Origin: JBAOHV01 sp963714875 | GTDB taxonomy: Bacteria > Actinomycetota > Acidimicrobiia > Acidimicrobiales > Microtrichaceae | DNA: 64,000 nt | Direction: 5' to 3' | NCBI GenBank assembly: GCA_963714875.1 | Contig: CAVQQI010000002.1 | Location: 186,001-250,000 of the forward strand | Part shown: in pieces, positions 1-11,318 of the stretch | Layout of the letters: each line of letters starts with the position of its first letter | Position numbering within the stretch: position 1 is the stretch's first letter | The notes under the pieces: model-generated | What the model saw: only the letters and a program-made list of their open reading frames with translations | The model's database searches: none | Told to the model about the DNA's origin: nothing | Translations under genes and position numbers: made by a program

Positions 1-984
1 GAGCTCGTCAGCTCCTCGAACCCCACGCGGTCGAGCGTCAGTGCTGTGCCCGACACCGCGAGCAGGGCGACCGCCACCATCCCCCAAGGGGACGAGCGAC
101 GCACGACGGCGGCCAGCGTGGACGGTGCAGCGGTGCGACTCCGCTGTTCGAACCACACCAACGTGGCACCCCAGGCCACCGCGGCGACAACATGCAGCAC
201 CGTCAGCCCGGCCGACAGCACCACCGGCGGGATCGACACCGCATGGCCCTGCACGGCCAGTGCGACGGTCGCCGCGGACGGCGAGGGCCAGCTCGGCATG
301 TCCGTTCGGCCGGACCCTGGACATCACGAGACCGCCCGCTGCGACCAACGTCGCGACGAGCGTCATCTGTCCGCTGGTGGTGTTCATCGGCCAGGCGGAT
401 CGAGCCCCCCGACAACCCGCCCACTGCGAGCACCGCGCCCACCGCACCGAGCGCAGCGCCGGCCAGCACCACCGCCCACCGACGACGCGTGGCGGCGCCG
501 GCGAACCAGGCGGCGAAGACCGCCGCGATACCGGCGAGCGCCAAGGTCGCGCCCGACGCGCGGATGATCGTGGCCGACACGGGCGTGCCGGTCTCGACGG
601 TCGCTGCGGGCGAGTCCAGCGTGCGCTCACGCAGATGGAACAGATAGGCGCCCCGGATCGGGTGACCGTCCGCCGACACCGCGGCCCAGTTCACCGTGTA
701 CGAACCCGACTCCTGCAACGCTCCCACGGTCGCCCGAACGGTCGACCCCGACGCCGTCGCCACGACGTCGGGCACCTCGCCGCCCGCGGGATCCAGCACC
801 CGCACGCCGTCGCTCGCCACCTCGACCGCTTCGTCGAACTCCAGCACCAGCTCCGTCGGTGGCGTCTCGACTGACCGCATCGTTCGCGGGCGTCGACGCC
901 ACCAGCAGCGCATGCGCCCCGACCGACGTCGAGCGGAGCCACGATGCCGACGATGCACACCACCGCGACGACCAGCGCGCGCAC
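1..984 (-). CDS. CopC-CopD copper resistance protein, 3' end outside window, frame broken
   Basis: Periplasmic copper-binding CopC domain followed by a multi-pass CopD membrane domain. A signal peptide (RAAVRALVVAVVCIVG) leads into AHALLVASTPAND, the usual mature CopC start, where the first His is a copper ligand. The next segments are ETPPTELVLEFDEAVEV and VNWAAVSADGHPIRGAYLFHL, which contain the conserved SxDGHPxxG. Hydrophobic CopD-like segments follow, including VSATIIRASGATLALAGIAA and VALAVQGHAVSIPPVVLSAG. These pieces lie in different frames, with shifts near 925, 875, 385 and 310, so the gene is only readable as a composite. The start is uncertain; GTG at 984 is in frame with the signal peptide. 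The 3' end lies beyond base 1. Family assignment is firm; continuity is inferred. Confidence 0.8.
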
Positions 985-1090
985 TGCCGCACGCGGGATC
1001 AGCGATGCTCCTCGCGCCCGGCGCGCCGACGTTTCCACCGCCGACAGTGTGGCGCACCTGCCAGCCGATGCCCGCTCGGCGGCGATCAGG

Positions 1091-2182
1091 TCAGGAACCG
1101 GTGGCCAGGTACTCCCAGGCGGGGTAGACGCCGGGCGTGGAGCAGAGGTCGGTGGCGACCGAGCTGTGCGAGGGTGAATCACCGAAGAAGCACGCCGGCA
1201 CGATCGATGTCGAGAGACGGGCGACGCCGCCGAAGGGCCGGACTGACGTGTCGACGTCGGTCTCGGGGCCGGTGAGCCCGAGTGCGGCGGCGACCGCACG
1301 GTGGTTGTTGCGAGCGGGGTCGTTGGTGTGGATCAGACTGGCGATGTCGGACGGGTCGGTGGCGAACCCTCCCTCGGTGACCCACGGGGCGACGCTGATC
1401 GGCCCGCCGACGGGAACGAACACATCCGCGGTGCCGGCGAGCATGCCGACGCGTGCCACGTCGTGGTACTTCGACAGGAACAGCGACAGCCCTGCGCCCT
1501 GGGAGTGGCCCATCAGCACCATGGTCGACCAGTCGAGCGAGCAGCCGCCGTAGGTGGGGTCGACGAGGGTGCAGGAGCCGCCGCTGGTCGACTGGAACTG
1601 GTCCCACGCTTCGTCCGGGTACAGCGCCCGCAGTCGGTCGAGATGCTTGATGAGGCGATTGGTGACCGAGTTGGCGGTATCGACCGACAGCGACGGGTGG
1701 TCCTGTGGGCCGGCCGGACCGGCCACGTTCTCACCGAAGGCGAGCTCGCCGCGCAGTGCACGGTGGCAGTCCGGGAAGGTCGCCTCGATCGAGGCCGGGC
1801 AGGCGTCGTAGGTGCCGACCGACGACGGGTAGCGCAGCCCGACGACGTGGAACCCCTCGCCGGAGAGGCGCTGGGCCAACTTGGTGTGCGCGAGCGGCCC
1901 GGCGCCGGTTCCGGCGAGCAGGACCGCCAACTGACCCCGCGGGGTGCCCACGGGGACCTTCGAGAAGCTCCGGTCGATCGGGTCGGAGGTGATGAACGGA
2001 TCGGTCACCGCCGGGTTCCACGTACGGATGCCATCGGTGCCCGAGCCGCCGCCCGAGGATGGCGGCGTGCACGACGTCGCGAGGATCGCCAGCACCACAC
2101 ACCCCACCATCACCAACGATGCCCGTGTGCGCACCCAGCCCCTCCCAGCTACCTGAACCGCTTTCGCGGACCCGAGGATCAT
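1091..2182 (-). CDS. Secreted lipoprotein alpha/beta hydrolase
   Basis: 363-residue protein with an N-terminal hydrophobic signal (residues about 22-38) ending in a lipobox-like ILATSC, so it is probably lipid-anchored at Cys39. A Gly/Ser-rich linker follows. The fold is suggested by GQLAVLLAGTGAGP near residue 84 (oxyanion-side loop) and by the nucleophile elbow MGHSQGAG near residue 224 (Ser in G-H-S-Q-G). It resembles the BPSS1187-like/lipase group of alpha/beta hydrolases; the substrate cannot be read from the sequence. It lies 33 bases downstream of the fumarase gene on the same strand, so it could be co-transcribed. Several Cys residues in the mature part may form disulfides, fitting an extracellular location. 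Confidence 0.75.
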   Translation of the reverse strand: MILGSAKAVQVAGRGWVRTRASLVMVGCVVLAILATSCTPPSSGGGSGTDGIRTWNPAVTDPFITSDPIDRSFSKVPVGTPRGQLAVLLAGTGAGPLAHTKLAQRLSGEGFHVVGLRYPSSVGTYDACPASIEATFPDCHRALRGELAFGENVAGPAGPQDHPSLSVDTANSVTNRLIKHLDRLRALYPDEAWDQFQSTSGGSCTLVDPTYGGCSLDWSTMVLMGHSQGAGLSLFLSKYHDVARVGMLAGTADVFVPVGGPISVAPWVTEGGFATDPSDIASLIHTNDPARNNHRAVAAALGLTGPETDVDTSVRPFGGVARLSTSIVPACFFGDSPSHSSVATDLCSTPGVYPAWEYLATGS

Positions 2183-2215
2183 GACAGGAGCTGCCCGGCG
2201 AGTCCACCGGCAGCT

Positions 2216-3865
<1,650 letters not shown>

Positions 3866-3903
3866 GCGCCCCACGCTAGGCACGCGAGCGACGCCCGCCG
3901 AAC

Positions 3904-4679
3904 TCAGTCGTCGTGAATCCGCTCGGGTGCGTCGGCGACCTGCTCCGCCGCGTCCTCCGGGCCCCGCCGTTCGGGGCCCTGCTCCGTGGGGCCCTGCTGG
4001 GTCAGCACCGACCGCTGGTGACCGGTGGCGGCGAACGCACGCGCCAGCAGCGGTGAGGTCGCCCGGAGCAGCTCGGGGATCTGATCGTCTGCGCCGCGGT
4101 CATCAGCGGGCCGGGACTCGGGCTCGGCCGCGGCGTCCTGGGTCCGCATCGCGTCGTTCGCCGCGGGCACGGCCCCTCGCACAGCGGGAGCGACTGCCGG
4201 CTCTGCGAGCACGGGCGCCGTCGATGCGAGCTCGGCGACCTGTGCCACTGGCGCTGTCGGCCCGGGCGGTTGCTCTGCGAGCTCCTGTCGCAGCACCTCG
4301 AACAGCTCGAGCGTCTGGGTCGCCGGATCAGTTGCCGAACCGGAACGCCGACGGCGGCGCGGCGACCGGGTCGGCTGCTCGCCGCGGGCAGCTCCGTCCG
4401 ATCTCGCAGCGCGGGCAGTGGCAGCCACCGCCGGGGCCGGCGTTTCCGGCGCTTCGGCGCTTCTGGCGCGATGAACATGGCGGGCTGTGCAGACCTGCGG
4501 TCGCACAGGAACCACCCGCGTGGGACCGTCAGACGCTCCGCGTGCAACAGGCAGATCTCCTGGTGTCGTCCTGCCCGGTCGGTCAGCTCATCGAGCCACA
4601 CCTGACAGCCCACCGCGTCGTAGGTCAGACGCGACGCAGCGTCGCGGTCGCACCCCGGACGCATGCAGAGCCTGGACAT
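3904..4679 (-). CDS. DUF3499 Cys-rich protein with acidic/Ala-rich tail, frame broken
   Basis: The N-terminal 65 residues match DUF3499, a small actinobacterial family of unknown function: MSRLCMRPGCDRDAASRLTY, then EICLLHAERLTVPRGWFLCDRR. The paired Cys/His residues suggest a metal site. After a basic stretch the frame appears to shift near 4460. The second frame gives a long low-complexity Ala/Pro/Glu/Arg tail with one helix-like segment (TLELFEVLRQELAEQ) and ends at 3904. The unshifted frame would instead end at 4002 with an Arg/Ser-rich tail that looks non-coding. ATG 4679 is preferred over 4706 because it leaves a 10-base gap to the upstream SDR gene. No function can be assigned. Confidence 0.7.
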
Positions 4680-4689
4680 CAGCCGCAGG

Positions 4690-5487
4690 CTACCGCTGCT
4701 CGACACGCACAGGGCGGGCCACGGCGCGCACCCGCAGCTCGGTCACGTCCACGTCGGGGGTCGACAGCGAGTCTGCGACGCTCGACGCGAGCGATGCCGC
4801 GAAGCGAGTCGGGTCCACCTGACCCCGTTCGGCGGCCGGTTCCTCCGTGGCCACGACGCTGACCACGCGGATGCCGCGCCGTGCCGCCTCGGCGCGCAAC
4901 TCCGACGCCAGGGCCCGCGCTGCAGCACGGGTGATCTCGTGGTGTGCGTCACCGACCATCGAGGTCGGGTGCTCGGCACCCTCGAAGAACACGCACTGCG
5001 CACCGTCGTCGCGCAGCAGCGGCAACAGGCGTTGGCTGAGCAGATAGGGGCCACGCACGTTCAGCAGGTAGTGCTCGTCGAGGCCCTCCACCGGACCATC
5101 GGCGATGCGTGCAGCCGCCTGGAGTCCGGCTGCATGGATCACCAGATCGACCGGTCGGTCGAGCCGTTCGACGAAGTCCACCGCGGAGACGACGTCCTCG
5201 GCGACCGCCAGATCACACTGCAGCACGGCGCTGCGGGCCTCGGGGCCCAGTTGCTCCTCGGTCTCCACCAACGCAGCCAGATCGCGGCCGACGAGGCAGA
5301 CCATGGCACCCCGAGCGCTCAACTCGGCTGCGACCGCAGCTCCCAGCAGTCCGGTCGCCCCGGTCACCACCGCGAGTCGGTCGCGGAGTCCCTCCGGGTG
5401 CTGCTCGGTGGCCGACGGGTGGCCGAACACGGGGCGCGACGGCTCACCGAAGGGTGCTTCGATGGTGTCGCTGGAAGGATCGGTCAT
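4690..5487 (-). CDS. SDR-family protein lacking catalytic Tyr/Lys
   Basis: 265 residues. A 30-residue N-terminal extension precedes a Rossmann nucleotide-binding start LAVVTGATGLLGAAVAAELS (TGxxxGxG-like), then the acidic CDLAVAEDV, and HAAGLQ in place of the usual NNAG. Where short-chain dehydrogenases carry YxxxK, this protein reads DAHHEITRAAARALASELR, so both catalytic Tyr and Lys are absent. The middle contains the unusual VFFEGAEHPTSMVG. It is probably an NAD(P)-binding protein that is not a normal dehydrogenase, or one with altered chemistry. It is first in a minus-strand run with DUF3499, fumarase and the lipoprotein hydrolase. Confidence 0.75.
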   Translation of the reverse strand: MTDPSSDTIEAPFGEPSRPVFGHPSATEQHPEGLRDRLAVVTGATGLLGAAVAAELSARGAMVCLVGRDLAALVETEEQLGPEARSAVLQCDLAVAEDVVSAVDFVERLDRPVDLVIHAAGLQAAARIADGPVEGLDEHYLLNVRGPYLLSQRLLPLLRDDGAQCVFFEGAEHPTSMVGDAHHEITRAAARALASELRAEAARRGIRVVSVVATEEPAAERGQVDPTRFAASLASSVADSLSTPDVDVTELRVRAVARPVRVEQR

Positions 5488-5636
5488 GGTCCGCTGTCCG
5501 AAGGAGGTCGGTGCTCAGGTCGGCCGCGACGGGAACGGTATGAGGGATCGCGACGGATCACCGGAGACGACGTGACAGGCTCCACATGTTGTTCCATGTC
5601 CTCAAGCCTCGACGGCCGATCTCCGAAGAAGGATCC

Positions 5637-7112
5637 ATGACCGTCCCTCGCAGAGCGACCCGGCTGCTGGCCGCGCTCCTGACCTGTGGTGCCCTGGCGC
5701 TGTACGGCGGCGCGTTCGGCGTCCAGCCGGCCTCGGCACAGTCCAGCTTCACCTTCACCGGCTCCGGGTGGGGGCACGGCGTGGGGATGAGCCAATGGGG
5801 GGCCCGCGGCATGGCGGCCGCCGGCAAGAACCCACGGAGATCCTCACCCACTACTACACGGGCACCCAGGTGGCGTCCCGCACCGTCAGCGACGACCTCA
5901 AGGTGCTGATCGGTGAGCGGGTCGGCACCTTCACCCTGGTCACCGGCGGCACCACCACCATCCTCGGCGTCGGCACCGTCGGTGCGGGTGCCACGATCCG
6001 CCTGACCCGATCGGGCAACTCCACAGTCGTGTCGGGTGCGCTGTCGCGCACCGTCGAGGGCGGGGTACTGGTCCAGTTCGCGGGTGCGGGCGACCTGAAG
6101 GTGTCCCCGCCCGGCTACTCGTACCGCTACGGCATGCTCGGCATCTGGCCCGACGCCGGCGGAGGGCTGCGGGCCATCATCGGCGGCCTGAGCATGCAGC
6201 AGTACCTGTACGGCCTGGGCGAGATGCCGTCGTCCTGGCCGGCGGAAGCACTCAAGGCCCAGGCGACCGCCAGTCGCACCTTCGGCCAGAAACGACGTGA
6301 CGCGCGCGGTGGTGCGGACTTCGACCTGTACGGCTCGGTCTGGCATCAGGCCTACACGGGCACGAAGTTCCAGGCCACGGCGTGGACCGCCGCGGTCGAC
6401 GCCACCGCGAACCGCGTGATCACCCACAACGGCGCGCTCATCGACGCGGTGTACTCCGCGTCGTCGGGCGGCCACACGGAGAACAGCGAAGTGGTCTGGG
6501 TCAGCCCCGTGCCGTACATGCGCGGCGTGCCCGACCCCTACGACGCCGGCGGCGGCAACCCCCACGCACGATGGTCGCGCACCTACACCGGCGCCCAGCT
6601 CGGTTCGTGGTTCGGCGTGGGCACCGTGACCCGCGTCGAGATCCTGCCGCCGCTCGGCGTCTCGGGCAGGACCGACCGAGCGACGATCCGCCTCACCGGA
6701 ACCGGCGGCACCAAGAACGTGGGTGGCACGTCGTTCCGCTCGACGGTCAACTCGAAGTCACCGTCTGCGCCGCTGATGTCGACGAAGTACACCGTCGGCA
6801 CCTCCGGCAGCACCGGTGGCGGAACGGGTCCCGCCGTGCGTCTGCCGACCGGCAGCTACACCACCGCCCGGGCCGACGGCCGCAGGGTGATCATCGGCGG
6901 CTCGGCGGCCGATCCCGACGGCGCGCCGCTCGTCCGAGTCGTGTCCACGATGGGATCCGAGCGGGCCACGCGGATCGTCCGGGCGGTCAACGGGATCGTT
7001 CTCGGTCAGCTGGACCGGGGCACCGGGGACCCGCAACGTGTGCGTCACGGCGCTCGACACCCCCACCGGCCAAGCGGTCGCGTTGGGATGCCGTGACGTC
7101 GTGGTCAAGTAG
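5637..7112 (+). CDS. Secreted SpoIID/LytB-domain protein with novel C-terminal module, two frameshifts
   Basis: Signal peptide (residues 1-35, LLAALLTCGALALYGG ... PASAQS), then GSGWGHGVGMSQWGARGMA, the SpoIID/LytB signature of peptidoglycan-acting proteins. Downstream GLGEMPSSWPAEALKAQATASRT and IDAVYSASSGGHTENSEVVW complete the family pattern (E and SSGGxTxN). The frame shifts near 5830 (one C missing from a C run: GKNP/TEILTHYYTG) and near 7020 (one extra G). Corrected, it ends LGCRDVVVK at 7112. The last 90 residues (from 6832) match the tail of the next gene. ATG 5637 follows GAAGGATCC. SpoIID proteins cleave glycan strands stripped of stem peptides; here the role is probably wall remodelling, since no sporulation genes are near. 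Confidence 0.85.
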
Positions 7113-7133
7113 CCGGCGCGGTAGCATCCTCGG

Positions 7134-8681
7134 GTGAAACCGCATGGAGTGGCCACCGCCGTGGTGGCTGCCGCGCTCGTGGTCACCGGGTGGACCACCA
7201 CCGGCACCGCCGTTGCCGGCGCCGCCGAACCCGCGGGTCCTGCGGTCGGATCGATGCAGACCGTCGATGACGTCCGTGCCCTGCAGGACGAACAGGACGC
7301 TGCGGACGGCGTGCGTGTCGCTGTGGTCACCGACGACAACGGGTCGGCCCCCGGAGGCCTCGACGTCACCGCGGTGACCGCTGATCCAGGCCGGGTGGAG
7401 CAGCTGACCGAGACCCTGGCGACCATCCCGGGCGTCCTCAGCGCAGAGGTCGACACCAGGATCGGTCTCGCCGAGGACCCCTATGCGTCGCAGCAGTACT
7501 CGACCGCACTGGTCCGGGCCGACCGGGTCCGCTCGGCCGCCACTGGAGCAGGCGTCGTGGTCGCCGTGATCGACACGGGCGTCCTGAGCAGCCACGCCGA
7601 CCTGGGCCCGACCGTCGCAGGTGGGGCACCCAGAGTCCTGCCCGGCACCACCTTCCTCACGCCCGACCCCGGAGACCCGAACCTGTCGGGTTCGCCGGGA
7701 ACCACCGACCCCAACGGTCATGGAACCCACGTTGCCGGCATCATCGCCGCGGCGCGCGACAACGGGATCGGCATCGAGGGCATCGCTCCCGACGCGCAGA
7801 TCCTGCCCGTCCGGGCACTCGACAGCAGCGGCTTCGGCTGGTCGTCCGACATCGCCGCGTCGATCATGTGGTCCCACCAGCAGGGCGCTGACGTGATCAA
7901 CCTGTCCCTCGCCGGCCCGGGTGAGTCCGCGGCCATCTCCGCGGCGATCACCTCCGTGTCGACCGACACCTCACGGGGCAAGGCGCCGACCGTCGTCATC
8001 GCTGCCGCCGGCAACTCCGGGGCGAACTATCCCCGGATGTGGCCCGCCGCGCACTCTCGGGTCATCGCCGTCGGCTCGACCGACGCCTTCGACCGCGTGG
8101 CGTCGAGCTCGTCCCGGGGCAGCTACCTCGACGTGACCGCTCCCGGGGTCAACATCTTGTCCACATGTGCCCCGGCGGGTTACTGCTTCCGCTCCGGCAC
8201 GTCCATGGCATCACCGCTCGTCGCTGGTGCTGCGGCACTGCTGCGTCAGCAGAACCCGGGTCGCACCGCCGCCACCATCGAGACGATCCTCGAACGCTCC
8301 ACGTTCGACATCGACCGGCTCGGATTCGACACCGCGAGCGGCTGGGGACGCATCGATGTGGCGACTGCGCTCGACCCGGCCCGCAACCCCAGGGTTCCCC
8401 GGCCGGTTCGCCTGCCGAGCGGCATCGTCGACGCCGTCACCGCCGACGGCCGCTTCGTCACCGTCGTCGGCCGAGCGACCGATCCCGACGACACGCCGAT
8501 CGTGAGCGTGGCGTCGACCGTGAACGGCCGTCGCACCGTCCGCGACGTGTGGGCCATCGGCGGCCGGTGGGGCATCGGCTACAACGCCGAGCCCGGCACC
8601 CACCGCATCTGCGTCGACGTGCTGGACACGCCGACCCGCCGACCCGTCTCGTTGGGATGCTGGGAGCGCGTCGTCAAGTGA
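7134..8681 (+). CDS. Secreted subtilisin-like serine protease (S8)
   Basis: 515 residues. It has a signal peptide (residues 1-29), then a propeptide-like segment (VRVAVVTDDNG ... TIPGVLSAEVDTRIGLAED). The S8 catalytic domain carries Asp147 in VIDTGV, His196 in NGHGTHVAG, Asn in AAAGNSG and Ser357 in SGTSMASP. The last 90 residues form a module shared with the SpoIID protein just upstream, ending LGCWERVVK. The GTG start at 7134 lies six bases after TAGCAT (7122-7127) and 21 bases after the upstream stop. It may therefore have its own leaderless promoter as well as read-through. Extracellular; likely substrates are wall or secreted proteins. Confidence 0.92.
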   Translation: MKPHGVATAVVAAALVVTGWTTTGTAVAGAAEPAGPAVGSMQTVDDVRALQDEQDAADGVRVAVVTDDNGSAPGGLDVTAVTADPGRVEQLTETLATIPGVLSAEVDTRIGLAEDPYASQQYSTALVRADRVRSAATGAGVVVAVIDTGVLSSHADLGPTVAGGAPRVLPGTTFLTPDPGDPNLSGSPGTTDPNGHGTHVAGIIAAARDNGIGIEGIAPDAQILPVRALDSSGFGWSSDIAASIMWSHQQGADVINLSLAGPGESAAISAAITSVSTDTSRGKAPTVVIAAAGNSGANYPRMWPAAHSRVIAVGSTDAFDRVASSSSRGSYLDVTAPGVNILSTCAPAGYCFRSGTSMASPLVAGAAALLRQQNPGRTAATIETILERSTFDIDRLGFDTASGWGRIDVATALDPARNPRVPRPVRLPSGIVDAVTADGRFVTVVGRATDPDDTPIVSVASTVNGRRTVRDVWAIGGRWGIGYNAEPGTHRICVDVLDTPTRRPVSLGCWERVVK

Positions 8682-8713
8682 ATCCCGGCCGATGCCGCCC
8701 GACCAGGGTCGAC

Positions 8714-10375
8714 TCAGGCGAGCGGGCCCCTCGGCGAGACGTGTGAGTACCCGACCTCCCGCACCCCGTTGTCGACCAGCACCTCGTTCGCAGCGAGCCG
8801 TCCGGTGAGCACCGAACGCTCCATCAGCGCCGAGGGCACCGGTGCGGCCACCCAGTCGCCGGCCAGGAACAGCCCGTCGACCCCGTCGGACGCCGGCGTG
8901 GACGGGTACGGCCGGGTGGATGCCATCCCCACCGAGAAGGCGCTGAAGTTCTCGTAGGACCCCACGGTCCGGCCGAGCACGGCCGACCCGTCCAGTTCCG
9001 GCACGACCTCGAGCACCAGCGGCCGGACCAGCTGCCACAGCTCCTCGTCGGGCACCGAGACGAACGGCTCGTCCAAGGAGTACAGGTGCAGCTCGATGAC
9101 CGAACCCCCGGTGCGGTTCGCCCACTGCGCGGACTCCTGTTCGAGCAGGTGGAACAGACAGATGAGCGACAGCGGCGAGTGCTGCGGCGTCTCGAGGACC
9201 TCGGGTCGTGTGGCGTCAGGTCGGCGGTCCAGCCAGAGCCGCAGGATCTTGTAGGGCGGCGCGACGCCCATCGTGTCGACCCGTGAGCGCACCGCTCCGA
9301 GCGCTGCGCTGCTGACCGCATCGGACTCGGAGCCGGCCAGCACCCGCTGTGCGCCCGGCACATCCGCTGCCAGCACCACCGCGTCGTGCCGCTCGGGCTC
9401 GCCGATGACACCGACCGCACGGCCGGACTCGACGCGCAGGCCCGGCACCGGTGCGTTCGTGCGGACGTCGACCCCGAGTGACCGCAACCGGGCGACCCAC
9501 GGATCGATGACCGCGGTGCCGTGGTCGACGGTGGTCACCTCGCGGTCGAACGCGAACGGCTGCGAGGTGAAGTACAGGTGCTGGTAGAGCAGCATCTCTG
9601 CGGCCGACAGGTCCTCGACCCGGTTGAGCGTGACATGCGCAGCGGGTTGGAGGATGACGTCGGTGAACGGCTTGGAGACGTTGGTGCGTTCGATCCACTC
9701 GTTGAACGAGATCCCGTCCAGCCGGTCGAACACCCGCCGGAAGTTGAAGCCCATCAGATCCGGCAACAACCCGAGGCTGCCGAAGATGTCGTCCCAGTCG
9801 AGGTTCGGCGACCGGTCGACGATGCCGGCCAGGTTCGCCGGGAACAACTTGGGCGTCGACTCCAGGCGCTCGGGAAGGTAGTCACGGAAGACGAAGTCGA
9901 CCGCGTCGTAGGCGCGGAAGTGGTCGTCGACACCCAACCGGTGACGGATGTCGGCGAAGGTCCGGTAGTTGTCGAACCACATGTGCAGGCCGTGCTCCAC
10001 ACGGAAGCGTTGACCGGTGCCCGGGTCCAGGTCACGGGTGGCGAGCCGGCCACCGAGCACGTCGCTCGCCTCGCGCACCTGCACCCGGAAGCCGCGCTCG
10101 GCCAGCTCCAGCGCGGCGGACAACCCGGCGATGCCGCCGCCGACGACAAGCGCCGAGCGCGACCCGGCAACTGCGAGGGTCGGCGCCGCGTCGGGATTGC
10201 GGGGCTGCACCTTGACGATGCGTCGGCGTGCATCCGGGGGGAACAACCAGTCCAGCGGGTCAGCCGGCGGCGGGACCGGCGGTGCTGCGGTGCCGGGCGC
10301 GCACCCGACGAGGCCTGCGCCGGCGACACCTCCGGCTGCCAGCGCCGAGGCCTGCATGAACTGACGTCGATCCAT
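8714..10375 (-). CDS. Tat-exported FAD-dependent amine oxidase/desaturase-like enzyme
   Basis: 553 residues from ATG 10375. The N-terminus MDRRQFMQASALAAGGVAGAG followed by LVGC has a twin-arginine motif and a lipobox-like Cys, so it is probably exported folded and lipid-anchored. FAD binding is shown by SALVVGGGIAGLSAALELAERG, then VREASDVLGGRLATRD, the pattern of the amino-oxidase/phytoene desaturase group. HGLHMWFDNY and the C-terminal GLFLAGDWVAAPVPSALMERSVLTG fit the carotenoid or hydroxysqualene dehydrogenase-like branch. The C-terminal GDW motif contacts FAD. An earlier ATG at 10405 would place the RR motif further in and is less likely. It converges on the S8 protease gene with a 32-base gap. 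Substrate unknown. Confidence 0.85.
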   Translation of the reverse strand: MDRRQFMQASALAAGGVAGAGLVGCAPGTAAPPVPPPADPLDWLFPPDARRRIVKVQPRNPDAAPTLAVAGSRSALVVGGGIAGLSAALELAERGFRVQVREASDVLGGRLATRDLDPGTGQRFRVEHGLHMWFDNYRTFADIRHRLGVDDHFRAYDAVDFVFRDYLPERLESTPKLFPANLAGIVDRSPNLDWDDIFGSLGLLPDLMGFNFRRVFDRLDGISFNEWIERTNVSKPFTDVILQPAAHVTLNRVEDLSAAEMLLYQHLYFTSQPFAFDREVTTVDHGTAVIDPWVARLRSLGVDVRTNAPVPGLRVESGRAVGVIGEPERHDAVVLAADVPGAQRVLAGSESDAVSSAALGAVRSRVDTMGVAPPYKILRLWLDRRPDATRPEVLETPQHSPLSLICLFHLLEQESAQWANRTGGSVIELHLYSLDEPFVSVPDEELWQLVRPLVLEVVPELDGSAVLGRTVGSYENFSAFSVGMASTRPYPSTPASDGVDGLFLAGDWVAAPVPSALMERSVLTGRLAANEVLVDNGVREVGYSHVSPRGPLA

Positions 10376-10500
10376 CCCCGCTTCCCCCTGACCCGACGCA
10401 GCCACCCGGCCGGGACCCGGGCCGAGGGTATGCGGTTCACCCGACCCGGCGCCACGGTCGGTCGGTACCGTGAGCGGTCCAGCCAGCCCCAGGAGTTCCC

Positions 10501-11172
10501 ATGCCCCGACTGCGTCAGGTCCCCCGTTCCGAGGTCCACCCCTTCGGAGAGCTCATCTACGGAATGATCTTCGGCGACCGCGACCCGGTGGCCGAACCGG
10601 GCACCGCGTCGGGCACACCCGGGGACTGGTGGACCGTGACCGCGCTGGTGCCCGATGCGTTCGACCACATCGCCGGGGGTCTGCAGTTCTACCGGTCACC
10701 GGATCGTCTGCTGTCGCCGAAGCTGCGCGAGCTCGGTCAGATCCGTGCCGGCTGGGCGCGCGGGTCGCGGTTCGTCTTCTCCCAGCACTGCAAGGCCTGT
10801 CGCGACGTCGGCTTCAGCGACGAACAGGTCGACGCGATCCCGCACTGGCAGGTGGCGGACTGCTTCACGCCCATCCAGCGCGCGGTGCTGGCCTACACCG
10901 ACTGCCTGGTCCTGCAGGGCGGTCGGGTGCCCGAGGGGGTGATGGATGCGCTGCAGGCCGAGCTGTCGGATGAGGAGATCATGGAGCTGACCTACATCAC
11001 CTGCACCTACGACATGCACGCCACCATGTCGCGGGCGCTGCGCATGGAGTACGACGACGTCGACGACCCTGTGGTCGAGGTGCCCGACCCGCAGGGCAAC
11101 TGCGCCGGGCTCGAGGTCTTCACCGACGGCAGCAACTACGGCGACCTCGGCGACGACGCCCAAGGGGGCTAG
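10501..11172 (+). CDS. Carboxymuconolactone decarboxylase/AhpD-like protein
   Basis: 223 residues, all-helical family of carboxymuconolactone decarboxylases and AhpD-like peroxidases. The CMD core is KLRELGQIRAGWARGSRFVFSQHCKACRDVGFSDEQVDAI, containing a Cys-x-x-Cys (CKAC) of the AhpD redox type, followed by FTPIQRAVLAYTDCLVLQGG and LSDEEIMELTYITCTYDM. A TACCGT box lies about 32 bases upstream of ATG 10501. It diverges from the FAD enzyme gene. A peroxidase or thiol-redox role is more likely than decarboxylation because of the CxxC, but this is inference. Confidence 0.85.
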   Translation: MPRLRQVPRSEVHPFGELIYGMIFGDRDPVAEPGTASGTPGDWWTVTALVPDAFDHIAGGLQFYRSPDRLLSPKLRELGQIRAGWARGSRFVFSQHCKACRDVGFSDEQVDAIPHWQVADCFTPIQRAVLAYTDCLVLQGGRVPEGVMDALQAELSDEEIMELTYITCTYDMHATMSRALRMEYDDVDDPVVEVPDPQGNCAGLEVFTDGSNYGDLGDDAQGG

Positions 11173-11248
11173 CGCCGCACTGCGCAACATCCCGTGTGTC
11201 CCGGACCGACACATCAGCCACACCTGCGTCCCTGCGAAATCCTGGCGT

Positions 11249-11271
11249 TTCGCGTTGCCCCGCAACGCGAA
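11249..11271. terminator. Perfect hairpin between convergent genes
   Basis: TTCGCGTTGC at 11249-11258 pairs perfectly with GCAACGCGAA at 11262-11271 around a 3-base loop. It lies between the convergent CMD-like gene (ends 11172) and luciferase-like gene (ends 11319), with no T-tract. It probably stops transcripts from both sides. The rest of the 146-base gap shows no other feature. Confidence 0.65.
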
Positions 11272-11318
11272 GAGCCGGCAGATCGCCCGTCCCGACAGTG
11301 ACCGCGGCGTCCAGCCGC

